From: Campylobacterota bacterium
GTDB taxonomy: Bacteria > Campylobacterota > Campylobacteria > Campylobacterales > Sulfurimonadaceae
Direction: 5' to 3'
Length of the DNA stretch: 10,974 nt
NCBI GenBank assembly: GCA_013153755.1
Contig: JAADDU010000107.1
Location: 1 to 10,974, forward strand
Each line of letters starts with the position of its first letter. Position 1 is the stretch's first letter. A program made the translations under genes and the position numbers. The notes under the pieces were generated by a model that had not been told where the DNA came from, searched no databases, and was given only the letters and a program-made list of their open reading frames with translations. Shown here piece after piece: positions 1-7,598 of the stretch.

Positions 1-164
1 GCTTCTACTGTGTTGTTTAGATACACCACTGTAGCTATAGAGATAAAAGCCAATGTTCCTAAAAATATAAGTGCATAAACTATGGCTTTTTTTACCATTT
101 TATGGATGTTGAACTGTTTTACACCATTGTCATCGTGTATGGTTACTGTAAAATGGTCATTCAT
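1..164 (-). CDS. M23-family metallopeptidase, N-terminal fragment (cut by window edge)
   Basis: Only the first 54 codons are present. The protein starts MNDHFTVTIHDDNG, has a basic stretch (HKMVKK) near residues 22-27, then one hydrophobic segment at about residues 28-47 that looks like an uncleaved membrane anchor with a short cytoplasmic N-terminus. This start resembles the membrane-anchored M23 (LytM) peptidases of Campylobacterota, which cut peptidoglycan cross-links or peptides and affect cell shape. The peptidase domain itself lies outside the window, so the family call rests on this N-terminus and on position directly after folC, where related genomes carry such a gene (recalled). The ATG overlaps the folC stop as ATGA, with an AAAGG ribosome-binding site 8 nt upstream inside folC, which suggests translational coupling. 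Confidence 0.6.
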   Translation of the reverse strand, partial: MNDHFTVTIHDDNGVKQFNIHKMVKKAIVYALIFLGTLAFISIATVVYLNNTVE

Positions 165-1294
165 ATTTTTTGCCTTTTCATAAATGCTTCAACAACACTA
201 AACGAACCAAAAACTAAATAGTTTTCATCTGCTGTGATATCTTTATGTATAGTATATTCTATCTCTAAATCTTTTAAAACACTTTGAAGTTTTGAAATCT
301 CTTGAATTCTTTCATTTGTTATCTCAATGATTTCAACTCTTTTAATGATGGGTTTTAGTATATTTAAAATCTTTTTATACTCTTTATCTTTATAAGTATT
401 ATAGATAAGAACATATTTTGATGGATATAAAGAGTTAAGTAAAGCTGTTGATGCTAGTGGATTATGACCAACATCTACTATGATATTTTTACCAAAAGCA
501 CTGCATCTACCAAAAAGTTTAGAGTTTTTAAAGCTTTTTACTTCATACGGTATGCCTAAAAATTTAAGTGCTGATATACTTAACTTTAAATTTTCTACTA
601 AATATTCCTGAAGACTTAACTCTTTGGTTATATTTTTTATCTTAAGAGTATCTTCTGCATCTAACATCTCATCATACATATAAACCACTGCATCTAACGA
701 CTCTGCAACCTCATAAACCACTGCATCTTGTTTAGCTAAGATAGCATCTTTTTGTATGGCATTTAACTTTGTTGTAGCTATCTCTTTTAAAGAAGTACCT
801 AAAAAAGCTTCATGGTCGTAAGATATAGGGGTAACAAGAGTTAATATTTTATCAAAAACTGCTGTTGCATCATGTTCACCACCAAGACCAGCTTCCATCA
901 CAACAAACTCACAATTTTCATAAACAATCATAGATAAAAAAGTGGTATATTCAAAATAACTAAGAGCCTCTGCATCTACTTTATCTAAGATAGAGTATAG
1001 TTTTTTATGTGCCTCTTCTAGTATCTTATCACTTACATCTTTAGCATTTAACCAAATTCTTTCATTAAATTTTAAAATGTGTGGAGAGGTGTAGTGTCCA
1101 ACATTAAAACCTAAGTTATAAAGAGCTGTCGCTAAAAAACGCCCTGTAGTACCTTTACCATTTGTCCCGATAAGATGGATGATTTTTGGTTTTGGTAGAT
1201 AACTTTTAAGCTTTTCATATACGCGTGGCATACGAGTATAGTCAATCTCATTATAAAAGAGTGGCTTTTTAGCCAAAAATTCATCTAACAACAC
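161..1294 (-). CDS. folC: FolC: bifunctional dihydrofolate synthase / folylpolyglutamate synthase
   Basis: A cytoplasmic ATP-dependent ligase of the Mur-ligase fold that adds L-glutamate to dihydropteroate and then extends folate polyglutamate tails. The 377 residues show the P-loop GTNGKGTT (43-50), the family block SPHILKFNERI (70-80), EAGLGGEHDATAVFD (134-148), ISYDHEAFLG (157-166), a lysine at about 176 where the family has its modified catalytic lysine, FGR (261-263) and DVGHNP (274-279) at the start of the C-terminal domain. It is shorter than the roughly 420 residues of E. coli FolC, mostly in the C-terminal half. The start taken is GTG, 2 nt after the cyclase stop; no good Shine-Dalgarno is visible, so translation probably depends on coupling, and TTG at 1291 is an alternative. 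A short internal duplication (DAVVY twice, residues 190-206) is odd. The dual activity is inferred from the usual bacterial situation. Confidence 0.93.
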   Translation of the reverse strand: MLLDEFLAKKPLFYNEIDYTRMPRVYEKLKSYLPKPKIIHLIGTNGKGTTGRFLATALYNLGFNVGHYTSPHILKFNERIWLNAKDVSDKILEEAHKKLYSILDKVDAEALSYFEYTTFLSMIVYENCEFVVMEAGLGGEHDATAVFDKILTLVTPISYDHEAFLGTSLKEIATTKLNAIQKDAILAKQDAVVYEVAESLDAVVYMYDEMLDAEDTLKIKNITKELSLQEYLVENLKLSISALKFLGIPYEVKSFKNSKLFGRCSAFGKNIIVDVGHNPLASTALLNSLYPSKYVLIYNTYKDKEYKKILNILKPIIKRVEIIEITNERIQEISKLQSVLKDLEIEYTIHKDITADENYLVFGSFSVVEAFMKRQKI

Positions 1295-1296
1295 TT

Positions 1297-2844
1297 CTAC
1301 TTATATGCTACTTGATTACGACCATTAGTTTTAGCCTTATAAAGATACTCATCTGCTGAATTGATAACATTTTTTAAAGATGCATGTTTTTTTCTCTCAC
1401 TTACACCACAACTCACAGTTACTTCTATGCGTTTGTTTTTATACATAAAACGAGCCTGTTGTACATGTTTTCTTACCTTCTCTGCAAAAGTAACACCACC
1501 TTTAGTATCTGTATCACTTAGAAGTGCTAAGAATTCTTCTCCACCAAATCTACCAACAACATCAACACTTCTTGCTTCTTTTTTAAGTATCTTTGCAAAA
1601 GCACTAAGTACTGCATCTCCTGCATCATGTCCATGTTTATCATTAACAAGTTTAAAATGATCTAAGTCAAACATAACAACACTGTAGTTACGATTGTATC
1701 TTTGAAATTCTGCTTCTTTTACATTCATAAACTCATCAAGAGCCCTTTTGTTATAAAGTTTTGTTAAAAAATCTTCTTTTGAAGCATGTTTTGCTTCTTC
1801 TAATTCTTTTTCTAACTTACGCACTTTTTTACTTAACACATTTACTTCATCATTATGCCCTCTTAAATCTTTACTTAAGAGTTTAGTATTTTCCTCTAGT
1901 GCAGTCGCTATAACAAAAAGCTTTTTGTGTGCTACCTTAAAGTTTAAACTAGAATGTTCATTATAAGATTCTAACTCCCCTTTTATCTTTTGTATCTCTA
2001 TTGTGGAGTCATCTGAACGCTCTATCATCTCTATAAGTCTAAGTGAGAGTTTATCTAGTACACCATCAAGAGATTCTACCATCTCTTTTACACTTTTTTT
2101 ATCTAATGCTATCCTAAGAGATATGATGGAACGAACCTCTTTTTCTATCCCATCAGTATCTAAAAGTTCTGGGTTTTTCTTTAATTTTTGGCTAAGGTCT
2201 GCTATCTTATCATTTACACTAGATGCTATAGATGGAACAAATGATGAAACTAAAAGTGAAGCTACTTTTGAGAGTTCAGAATCATTTATATCACTAGTAC
2301 CAATACCTTTTAAAGGTTTTAACCCCTCTATAGTCTTTTTTAGGTTAGTTGTATCTACTTTTCCAAAAGTTTTTAATTTATCTAAAAAACTATCATCATA
2401 AGTTGTTATAAAATTTACCCAATGTTGTCTAAATTTATCTAACTCTTGAGCATTTGGTCTTGAACCTAGAAGTTTTATACTTTTTTGAGCTAGTTCACTA
2501 GCCTCTGCATTATGTAAAACTTCAACAACTTGTAAAACTCTTTTTAAAAGCATCCCCTCTGATTCAAGTAGTTCTGAGCAAGTTGTTGAGCTAGTTCTGT
2601 TAACTTTAGACACTAAAAAACGAGTGAGTTCTGCCATAGTCTTGATTCTATAATTTTTCAATTCTTTTTGAATATCTTTATTTAGACTAGTCACAAACCT
2701 ATCTATATGATGACAGTCTTCAAATTTCATACCTGCTTTTTGAGTCTCTTTACAAAAAGCCTCTGCATAAAAATCTGGAGTTAAAAGCTTACCCTCAAGT
2801 TCAAGTCTTTTTATAGATTTTTTTATGATACTTTGTATAGTCAT
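1297..2844 (-). CDS. GGDEF-domain diguanylate cyclase with helical N-terminal region
   Basis: Predicted to make cyclic di-GMP from two GTP. In the 515-residue product, the C-terminal GGDEF domain starts at DFLTKLYNKRAL (about 359), carries the metal-binding FDLDHFKLVNDKHGHD block (about 392-407), the active-site signature GGEEF (434-438) and the product-inhibition I-site RSVD (425-428) exactly five residues before it. Activity with feedback control is therefore expected. Residues 1 to about 345 are mostly helical and soluble, with no membrane segment and no sensor domain that I recognise; residues about 329-356 look like a coiled-coil linker, probably for dimerisation. I chose the ATG at 2844 (MTIQSIIKK), 1 nt after the lptE stop, because AGGA sits 7 nt upstream; an earlier in-frame start at 2895 would overlap lptE by 50 nt and lacks support. 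It lies between lptE and folC in the leuS operon. Confidence 0.9.
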   Translation of the reverse strand: MTIQSIIKKSIKRLELEGKLLTPDFYAEAFCKETQKAGMKFEDCHHIDRFVTSLNKDIQKELKNYRIKTMAELTRFLVSKVNRTSSTTCSELLESEGMLLKRVLQVVEVLHNAEASELAQKSIKLLGSRPNAQELDKFRQHWVNFITTYDDSFLDKLKTFGKVDTTNLKKTIEGLKPLKGIGTSDINDSELSKVASLLVSSFVPSIASSVNDKIADLSQKLKKNPELLDTDGIEKEVRSIISLRIALDKKSVKEMVESLDGVLDKLSLRLIEMIERSDDSTIEIQKIKGELESYNEHSSLNFKVAHKKLFVIATALEENTKLLSKDLRGHNDEVNVLSKKVRKLEKELEEAKHASKEDFLTKLYNKRALDEFMNVKEAEFQRYNRNYSVVMFDLDHFKLVNDKHGHDAGDAVLSAFAKILKKEARSVDVVGRFGGEEFLALLSDTDTKGGVTFAEKVRKHVQQARFMYKNKRIEVTVSCGVSERKKHASLKNVINSADEYLYKAKTNGRNQVAYK

Positions 2845-2845
2845 T

Positions 2846-3358
2846 TTATTTTCCTTTTTTAGCTCTTGCACCCTCTGCTGAGAGTTGTGAAACAAATGAG
2901 TTTATAGCCTTAATAGCACTAAAACGGATAGCGTCAAACCTCTCTTTATCTGTAACTACTGCATTTGGTGCTATCTCAAAATCATAAGTTCCACTAGTTA
3001 CATACCTCTTGGATGAACCATCCTTATACCTTAGAATATTTAAGATTAAAGACATTCTGTAACCAACAACAAACCCATCTTTATCATATACAACAGGGGT
3101 ATATACAGGATCTACTATACTCAAAACAAGATGAGAATCAGAACTTGATTTATCTGTTAAAGAAGCATGAAAAACTTCTATAATAGCTTCATCGATAGCA
3201 TCTTTTATGATAACAGTATTTTCAGGATCCTGCATAGAGATAATAATGCTTGTACTAACTCTCTCACCTAATGTATATCGTGCAAATTTTGCACTTGGTT
3301 TATAACCACAAGATACAAAAAGCACTAAGACTATAAGTGAAAAAAAGTACTTTAACAT
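2846..3358 (-). CDS. lptE: LptE-like outer-membrane lipoprotein (LPS assembly)
   Basis: A 170-residue probable lipoprotein. Residues 1-16 form a short signal peptide (MLKYFFSLIVLVLFVS) followed by Cys17, and FVSC with GYKPS after it is an acceptable though not ideal lipobox because the -3 position is F. After the signal, the protein has the CGYKP start typical of LptE-like proteins, alternating polar and hydrophobic strands and no further membrane segment. LptE plugs the LptD barrel and helps insert LPS or LOS into the outer leaflet of the outer membrane. The assignment relies on the lipoprotein start, size and position directly after leuS, where Campylobacterota carry the proposed lptE gene (HP1546 and Cj1090c, recalled); sequence identity to E. 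coli LptE must be low. ATG follows the leuS stop by 1 nt, with AAGGG in the last leuS codons 5 nt upstream. Confidence 0.75.
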   Translation of the reverse strand: MLKYFFSLIVLVLFVSCGYKPSAKFARYTLGERVSTSIIISMQDPENTVIIKDAIDEAIIEVFHASLTDKSSSDSHLVLSIVDPVYTPVVYDKDGFVVGYRMSLILNILRYKDGSSKRYVTSGTYDFEIAPNAVVTDKERFDAIRFSAIKAINSFVSQLSAEGARAKKGK

Positions 3359-3359
3359 A

Positions 3360-5813
3360 CTAACCCTTTACCACTAGATTTACAAGTTTTTTAGGTACAA
3401 CAATCTCTTTAACTATTGTTTTATCTTCTAACCATTTAGATGCGCTATCTTTAGCTTTTGCAATGATATTTTCTTTAGATTCATCTATAGCCACTTCTAT
3501 CTCACATCTTCTTTTACCGTTAATTGCAACACCTAAAGTTACACTATCTTCTAGAAAAACTTCTTCGATGATGTGCTGTTTTGTTAAGTTTTTAAGAGCA
3601 AATTTATCACTACTTATCTCCCAACAGATATGAGGGATAACAGGCTCTAGTATAGAGCTTAGTATCCAGTAACCCTCACTCCAAACATCTTGATTTTTTT
3701 GTGCATTTAGTGCATTTAGTGCTTCCATACAACCAGCAATCATAGTGTTAAAAGTGTATCTCTCATTATAAACTTCATCTGCTCTTTGTAGTGCTTCATA
3801 CACTTTTTTTCGTGCAAATTTTTCATCTTTGCTTAGAGTTGAATGTTCTATAGTTGGGATAGTATCAGTTTTTACAACATTAGAACTTCTGTCATAAAAT
3901 CTTTTTATAAACTTGTAAGCACCCTCTACACCACTATCGTTCCACTCTAACTCTTGTGTTGGTGGAGCTGCAAAAAGGATAAATAGTCTTGCTGTATCTG
4001 CACCATATTTTTCTATGATAGCATCAGGGTCAACTGTATTTCCTTTAGATTTACTCATCTTAGCACCATCTTTTAGCACCATACCCTGAGTTAAAAGTCT
4101 ATCAAAAGGCTCATCAAAATCAACATAACCCAAATCACGGAAAACTTTTGTAAAAAATCTTGCATACAGTAGATGCAGTATGGCATGTTCTATACCACCA
4201 ATATAGTGGTCAACACCCATCCAGTACTTGATTTGTTCTTTTGAAAAAGCTTCATCTTCCCAATTTACTTTAGATGCACAAAATCTTAAAAAGTACCAAG
4301 AAGATTCTACAAATGTATCCATCGTATCAGTTTCTCTAATCGCATCTTTTCCACACTTACTACATTTACAATGTTTCCAAGTTGGGTGATTTTCAAGTGG
4401 ATTACCCTCCCCTGTTATCTTAGCATCTGATGGCAAGGCGATAGGAAGATTTTCTTTTTTCTCCATAACCAAACCACAATCATCACAATGTATAAATGGT
4501 ATAGGTGCACCCCAATATCTCTGACGGCTAACTCCCCAATCTTTTAGTTTATAGTTTGTAGTTTTTTTACCTATACCTTTATCTTCAAACATTTTTATGA
4601 TGTTGTATTGAGATTTTTTAGAGTTCATACCATTGAAATCTTGTGAGTTTATAAGCTCTCCAACCTCTGTATATGCACTTTTGCTAAAATCATGCTCACC
4701 CTCAAAAGGTTTTATAACTTCATTTATAGGTAAATCATACTTTTTAGCAAAATCAAAATCTCTATCATCATGAGCTGGAACTGCCATAACTGCACCACTT
4801 CCATAATCCATAAGAACAAAGTTTGCACACCATACTGGGATTTTCTCCCCTGTTAGTGGGTGGATAACCTCTAAGCCTAAAGCAACACCAGATTTCTCTT
4901 TTTGTCTATCTATAGATGAAGTATTTTTCATTTTTGTTATCTCATCTATAACCACTGCATCTAAAAGATTGTTATCACAAAGATACTTCACTATCTCATG
5001 TTCAGGTGCTAAGGCTGTATAGCTCACACCATAGATAGTATCTGGACGAGTTGTAAATACATCAAAACTCTCAAAGTTATCATCTAGTTTTGTTTTAGAT
5101 GCATCATCAAAGAACAGATCAAATGCTAAACCGTTTGATTTGCCTATCCAATTTTCTTGCATAGTTAAAACTTGTTTTGGCCATCCACCTTCAAGTTTTT
5201 TCAAGTCTTCTAAAAGCTCATCAGCATACTGAGTGATTTTAAAATAGTACTGATTCATATCTTTTTTAACTATAGGAGTATCACATCTCCAACAACACCC
5301 ATCTACAACCTGCTCATTTGCCAAAACTGTTTTATCGTGTGGACACCAGTTTAGCATCCCTTTTTCACGGTACAAAAGCCCTTTTTCAAACATATCTATG
5401 ATGAAACCCTGCTCAAACTTGGTATAAAGCTCATCACTAGTAGCAAGTTCACGCTCTTTTGAGAAAGAAAATCCCAAAGATGCAAACTCTTTTTTCATAT
5501 AGTCTATGTTGTCATAAGTCCACTCTTTTGGGTCTGCATCATTTTTTATAGCTGCATTTTCTGCTGGCATACCAAAACTGTCAAATCCTATAGGATGAAG
5601 AACATTTTTTCCTTGTTGTCTGTGAAACCTTGCAAAAGCATCACTTATAGAGTAGTTTCTAACATGCCCCATATGTAGTCTTCCACTTGGAAATGGGAAC
5701 ATACTTAAAATGTACTTTTTCTCTTTTATAAAATCTTCGCTAGGCTCAAAACTACCATTCTTTGCCCAATATTCTTGCCATTTTTTTTCTATATCTTTTG
5801 AAATGTATTCCAA
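3360..5813 (-). CDS. leuS: Leucyl-tRNA synthetase (LeuRS)
   Basis: A class I aminoacyl-tRNA synthetase that charges tRNA-Leu in the cytoplasm. The 817 residues are close to the usual bacterial length (E. coli 860). The sequence shows the HIGH-type signature HMGH (47-50) after FPFPSGR, a cysteine cluster that may bind zinc (CPHDK to CCWRC, 157-177), the CP1 editing domain (about 220-420) with TTRPDT (254-259) and [15 protein letters not shown] (338-351), a second cysteine cluster (C443, C446, C482, C484, C487), and the KMSKS loop (585-589), then the helical anticodon-binding and C-terminal parts. Both active and editing sites appear intact. The start is TTG, chosen because AGGA lies 6 nt upstream, overlapping the stop of the preceding gene, and [16 protein letters not shown] is the expected N-terminus; the next Met is residue 38, too late. 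Confidence 0.98.
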   Translation of the reverse strand: MEYISKDIEKKWQEYWAKNGSFEPSEDFIKEKKYILSMFPFPSGRLHMGHVRNYSISDAFARFHRQQGKNVLHPIGFDSFGMPAENAAIKNDADPKEWTYDNIDYMKKEFASLGFSFSKERELATSDELYTKFEQGFIIDMFEKGLLYREKGMLNWCPHDKTVLANEQVVDGCCWRCDTPIVKKDMNQYYFKITQYADELLEDLKKLEGGWPKQVLTMQENWIGKSNGLAFDLFFDDASKTKLDDNFESFDVFTTRPDTIYGVSYTALAPEHEIVKYLCDNNLLDAVVIDEITKMKNTSSIDRQKEKSGVALGLEVIHPLTGEKIPVWCANFVLMDYGSGAVMAVPAHDDRDFDFAKKYDLPINEVIKPFEGEHDFSKSAYTEVGELINSQDFNGMNSKKSQYNIIKMFEDKGIGKKTTNYKLKDWGVSRQRYWGAPIPFIHCDDCGLVMEKKENLPIALPSDAKITGEGNPLENHPTWKHCKCSKCGKDAIRETDTMDTFVESSWYFLRFCASKVNWEDEAFSKEQIKYWMGVDHYIGGIEHAILHLLYARFFTKVFRDLGYVDFDEPFDRLLTQGMVLKDGAKMSKSKGNTVDPDAIIEKYGADTARLFILFAAPPTQELEWNDSGVEGAYKFIKRFYDRSSNVVKTDTIPTIEHSTLSKDEKFARKKVYEALQRADEVYNERYTFNTMIAGCMEALNALNAQKNQDVWSEGYWILSSILEPVIPHICWEISSDKFALKNLTKQHIIEEVFLEDSVTLGVAINGKRRCEIEVAIDESKENIIAKAKDSASKWLEDKTIVKEIVVPKKLVNLVVKG

Positions 5814-5819
5814 TTTTTA

Positions 5820-5823
5820 TCCT
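5820..5823 (-). promoter_or_regulatory. Ribosome-binding site fixing the TTG start of leuS
   Basis: AGGA on the minus strand, 6 nt before the TTG at 5813. It overlaps the TAG stop of the upstream membrane-protein gene (TAGGA), so leuS translation is probably coupled to the end of that gene. Confidence 0.75.
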
Positions 5824-6160
5824 AATATTCGTCGTGAGTTTTTGAGCTTTCTATATAAACAAGCCCCATTGAAAATATGTTAGCAATCAATGCACCTATA
5901 GCCAAAGCGATAGCCCAACTATCATCATGAACTACTTCTAAAAATATAAAAGCTGGTATGAGGTGAAGGTCTGCAACTAAAGAGGATGCCAAAAGTTCTG
6001 CTGAGAGTAAGTTTCTAACTCCAAGCTTTAAAAATGTTGATACTAAGTTTAAACTAGCAGCAACAAATAAAGATGCTGCTGTGTTTTCATACAAAAACCC
6101 CGCTATTGATGTTAAACTCATCAACGAAAAAAATACATATACTACCTTACCCCAATCCAT
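5822..6160 (-). CDS. Small integral membrane protein, DUF6394-like
   Basis: A 112-residue protein of unknown function. It has four probable membrane helices, at about residues 6-24, 28-46, 56-76 and 81-103, with acidic residues between the third and fourth (EVVHDD) and a short polar C-terminus (ESSKTHDEY). No catalytic motif is visible. The sequence resembles what I know as the DUF6394 family, restricted to Campylobacterota, and H. pylori carries a small membrane protein at the same place before leuS (HP1548, recalled). There secF lies upstream, whereas here nhaA does. ATG at 6160 is supported by AAGGA 7 nt upstream, and a consensus-like -10 element lies 27 nt before the start codon, so this gene probably opens the leuS transcription unit. 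A role in secretion or envelope assembly would be a guess from context only. Confidence 0.8.
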   Translation of the reverse strand: MDWGKVVYVFFSLMSLTSIAGFLYENTAASLFVAASLNLVSTFLKLGVRNLLSAELLASSLVADLHLIPAFIFLEVVHDDSWAIALAIGALIANIFSMGLVYIESSKTHDEY

Positions 6161-6177
6161 ACACTCATCCTTAAAAA

Positions 6178-6201
6178 ATTATATTTATTATACAAAAAAA
6201 A
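6178..6201 (-). promoter_or_regulatory. Candidate sigma-70 promoter for the DUF6394-leuS-lptE-folC unit
   Basis: On the minus strand an eight-T run (6201-6194) is followed by G and a perfect TATAAT (6192-6187), then a second TATAAT (6183-6178). T-rich upstream sequence with a strong -10 and no clear -35 is the usual form of vegetative promoters in Campylobacterota. The predicted start is about 6180, giving a leader of about 20 nt that includes AAGGA. It lies in the 61-nt gap after nhaA, the widest gap within the minus-strand run. AT-rich chance matches are possible. Confidence 0.5.
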
Positions 6202-6221
6202 TCTTAACCTTATGTTTATAC

Positions 6222-7565
6222 TTAAGTAATCTCTTGAACATTCTTAGCAACATACTTAAGCCAAAAGTAGCCAAATAATCCTGCAAACAATGATGCACTT
6301 AAGATTCCTATTTTAGCTTGAAAAATAAGTTCAGGATTACCAACAAATGCTAAATCAGCCACAAAAATAGACATGGTAAAACCAATGCCACCGAGAAATG
6401 CTACTCCAAAAATTTGGCTCATAGTGCTATCTTTAGGTAAAGATGCTATTTTTGATTTTATAGCTAGGTAGGATATTCCAAAAATTCCAATAACTTTACC
6501 AAACACAAGACCTAAAATAATACCTAAAGATATTGGTTTAGTAATAGTAGAGCCAATAGAATTAAAATCGATAGTTATACTAGCATTTGCCAAAGCAAAC
6601 AAAGGTATAACAATAAGTGCTATAGGAAGATGTAAACTATGCTCTAGCCTAGCTGATGGTGTCTCTATATCATTTATGTTATCTTGTATATTTAGTAAGA
6701 TTGCTTTTTGTTTTTCATGCATCATATGATCTTCACATACAGGAAACTTATCATATAAGTCCAATAATTTTCTTGTTTCATCTGTAAATGCAACTGGTGC
6801 TTGTTTTGGTTTTGATGGTATTGCCATAGCAGCAATTACACCTGCTATAGTAGCATGTACACCAGACTCAAGCATAAAAAACCACATCAAAACTCCAAGA
6901 ATAAAATATGGTAAAATGGCATGAATCCCAAAACGATTTAAAGAGATAAGCAACAAAAACGCTACTCCTGATAGACCAAGTGCTAACATGTTTATCTCTT
7001 GTGTATAAAATATAGCAATAACTAAAACTGCACCTAAATCATCAACAATAGCAAGTGCAACTAGAAAAGTAACTAATGAAGTAGGTATCTTTTTACCTAA
7101 GAGAACCAAAGCACTAATGGCAAATGCAATATCTGTAGCCATAGGTATCCCCCAACCAGAAGCACCAACAGTTCCTGAATTTACACCTAAATATATGAGT
7201 GCAGGAAATATCATCCCACCAATAGCAGCCAATATAGGTAAAATTGCAACTTTAATATTTGAGAGTTCTCCAACTAAAACCTCTCTTTTTATCTCCAAAC
7301 CAATAATGAAAAAAAAGATAGCCATAAGACCATCATTTATCCAATGATGAATAGTATGAGAAAGTTTCCAAGAACCAACATTAAAGTCTATTTTAGTATG
7401 AAAAAAATGAAAATAATTTTCTGAAAATGAAGTATTTGCTAATATTAAAGCCAATATAGTCATAGATAATAAAACAACACCAGTAGTCGTTTGAGCGTGT
7501 AAAAAGCGTTCAAATGGAGTCGAAATTTTGTTAAAAGCTTTCTCCCATGGTGCGTATAATTTCAT
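6222..7565 (-). CDS. nhaA: NhaA-type Na+/H+ antiporter
   Basis: An inner-membrane electrogenic antiporter that exports Na+ (or Li+) in exchange for H+, for pH and salt homeostasis. Family blocks are clear: PMATDIAFAIS with Asp145 (equivalent to E. coli D133), ALAIVDDLGAVLVIAIFYT with the ion-binding pair Asp175-Asp176 (D163-D164), RLEHSLH (306-312) before PLFALANA, GLVFGKVIG with Lys357 (K300), and GIGFTMSIFVADLAF near 393-407. About 11-12 hydrophobic helices are visible, as expected. At 447 residues it is longer than E. coli NhaA (388); much of the excess is a hydrophilic loop at about 252-305 rich in charged residues (CEDHMMHEKQKAILL). Many Campylobacterota carry two nhaA copies and this may be one of such a pair. 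ATG has AAAGGA 5 nt upstream. The 33-nt gap after argJ shows no terminator. Confidence 0.97.
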   Translation of the reverse strand: MKLYAPWEKAFNKISTPFERFLHAQTTTGVVLLSMTILALILANTSFSENYFHFFHTKIDFNVGSWKLSHTIHHWINDGLMAIFFFIIGLEIKREVLVGELSNIKVAILPILAAIGGMIFPALIYLGVNSGTVGASGWGIPMATDIAFAISALVLLGKKIPTSLVTFLVALAIVDDLGAVLVIAIFYTQEINMLALGLSGVAFLLLISLNRFGIHAILPYFILGVLMWFFMLESGVHATIAGVIAAMAIPSKPKQAPVAFTDETRKLLDLYDKFPVCEDHMMHEKQKAILLNIQDNINDIETPSARLEHSLHLPIALIVIPLFALANASITIDFNSIGSTITKPISLGIILGLVFGKVIGIFGISYLAIKSKIASLPKDSTMSQIFGVAFLGGIGFTMSIFVADLAFVGNPELIFQAKIGILSASLFAGLFGYFWLKYVAKNVQEIT

Positions 7566-7598
7566 CTTATTCCTTTAACTTGCTAAATCACAAAAAAT

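Noticed and set aside
1361..2401. Open frames on the plus strand at 1361-1660 and 2003-2401 opposite the cyclase gene
   Set aside because: They are Ser/Leu/Phe-rich mirror frames of a clear GGDEF gene on the other strand, without ribosome-binding sites or recognisable motifs.
2845..2895. Upstream start for the cyclase at 2895 (17 extra residues)
   Set aside because: It would overlap the end of lptE by 50 nt and lacks a ribosome-binding site, while the ATG at 2844 has AGGA at 7-nt spacing and follows the lptE stop by 1 nt.
6194..6224. Possible terminator after nhaA (CTTAA ... TTAAG followed by eight T)
   Set aside because: Only a 5-bp A-U-rich stem with a long loop; the T-run is better read as the upstream part of the candidate promoter.
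6081..6278. Plus-strand 65-codon frame over the nhaA-DUF6394 gap
   Set aside because: It overlaps two supported minus-strand genes and a candidate promoter, has no good ribosome-binding site and no recognisable feature.
7117..7347. Plus-strand 76-codon frame opposite nhaA
   Set aside because: Antisense of the conserved NhaA helices; composition is explained by the complementary strand.
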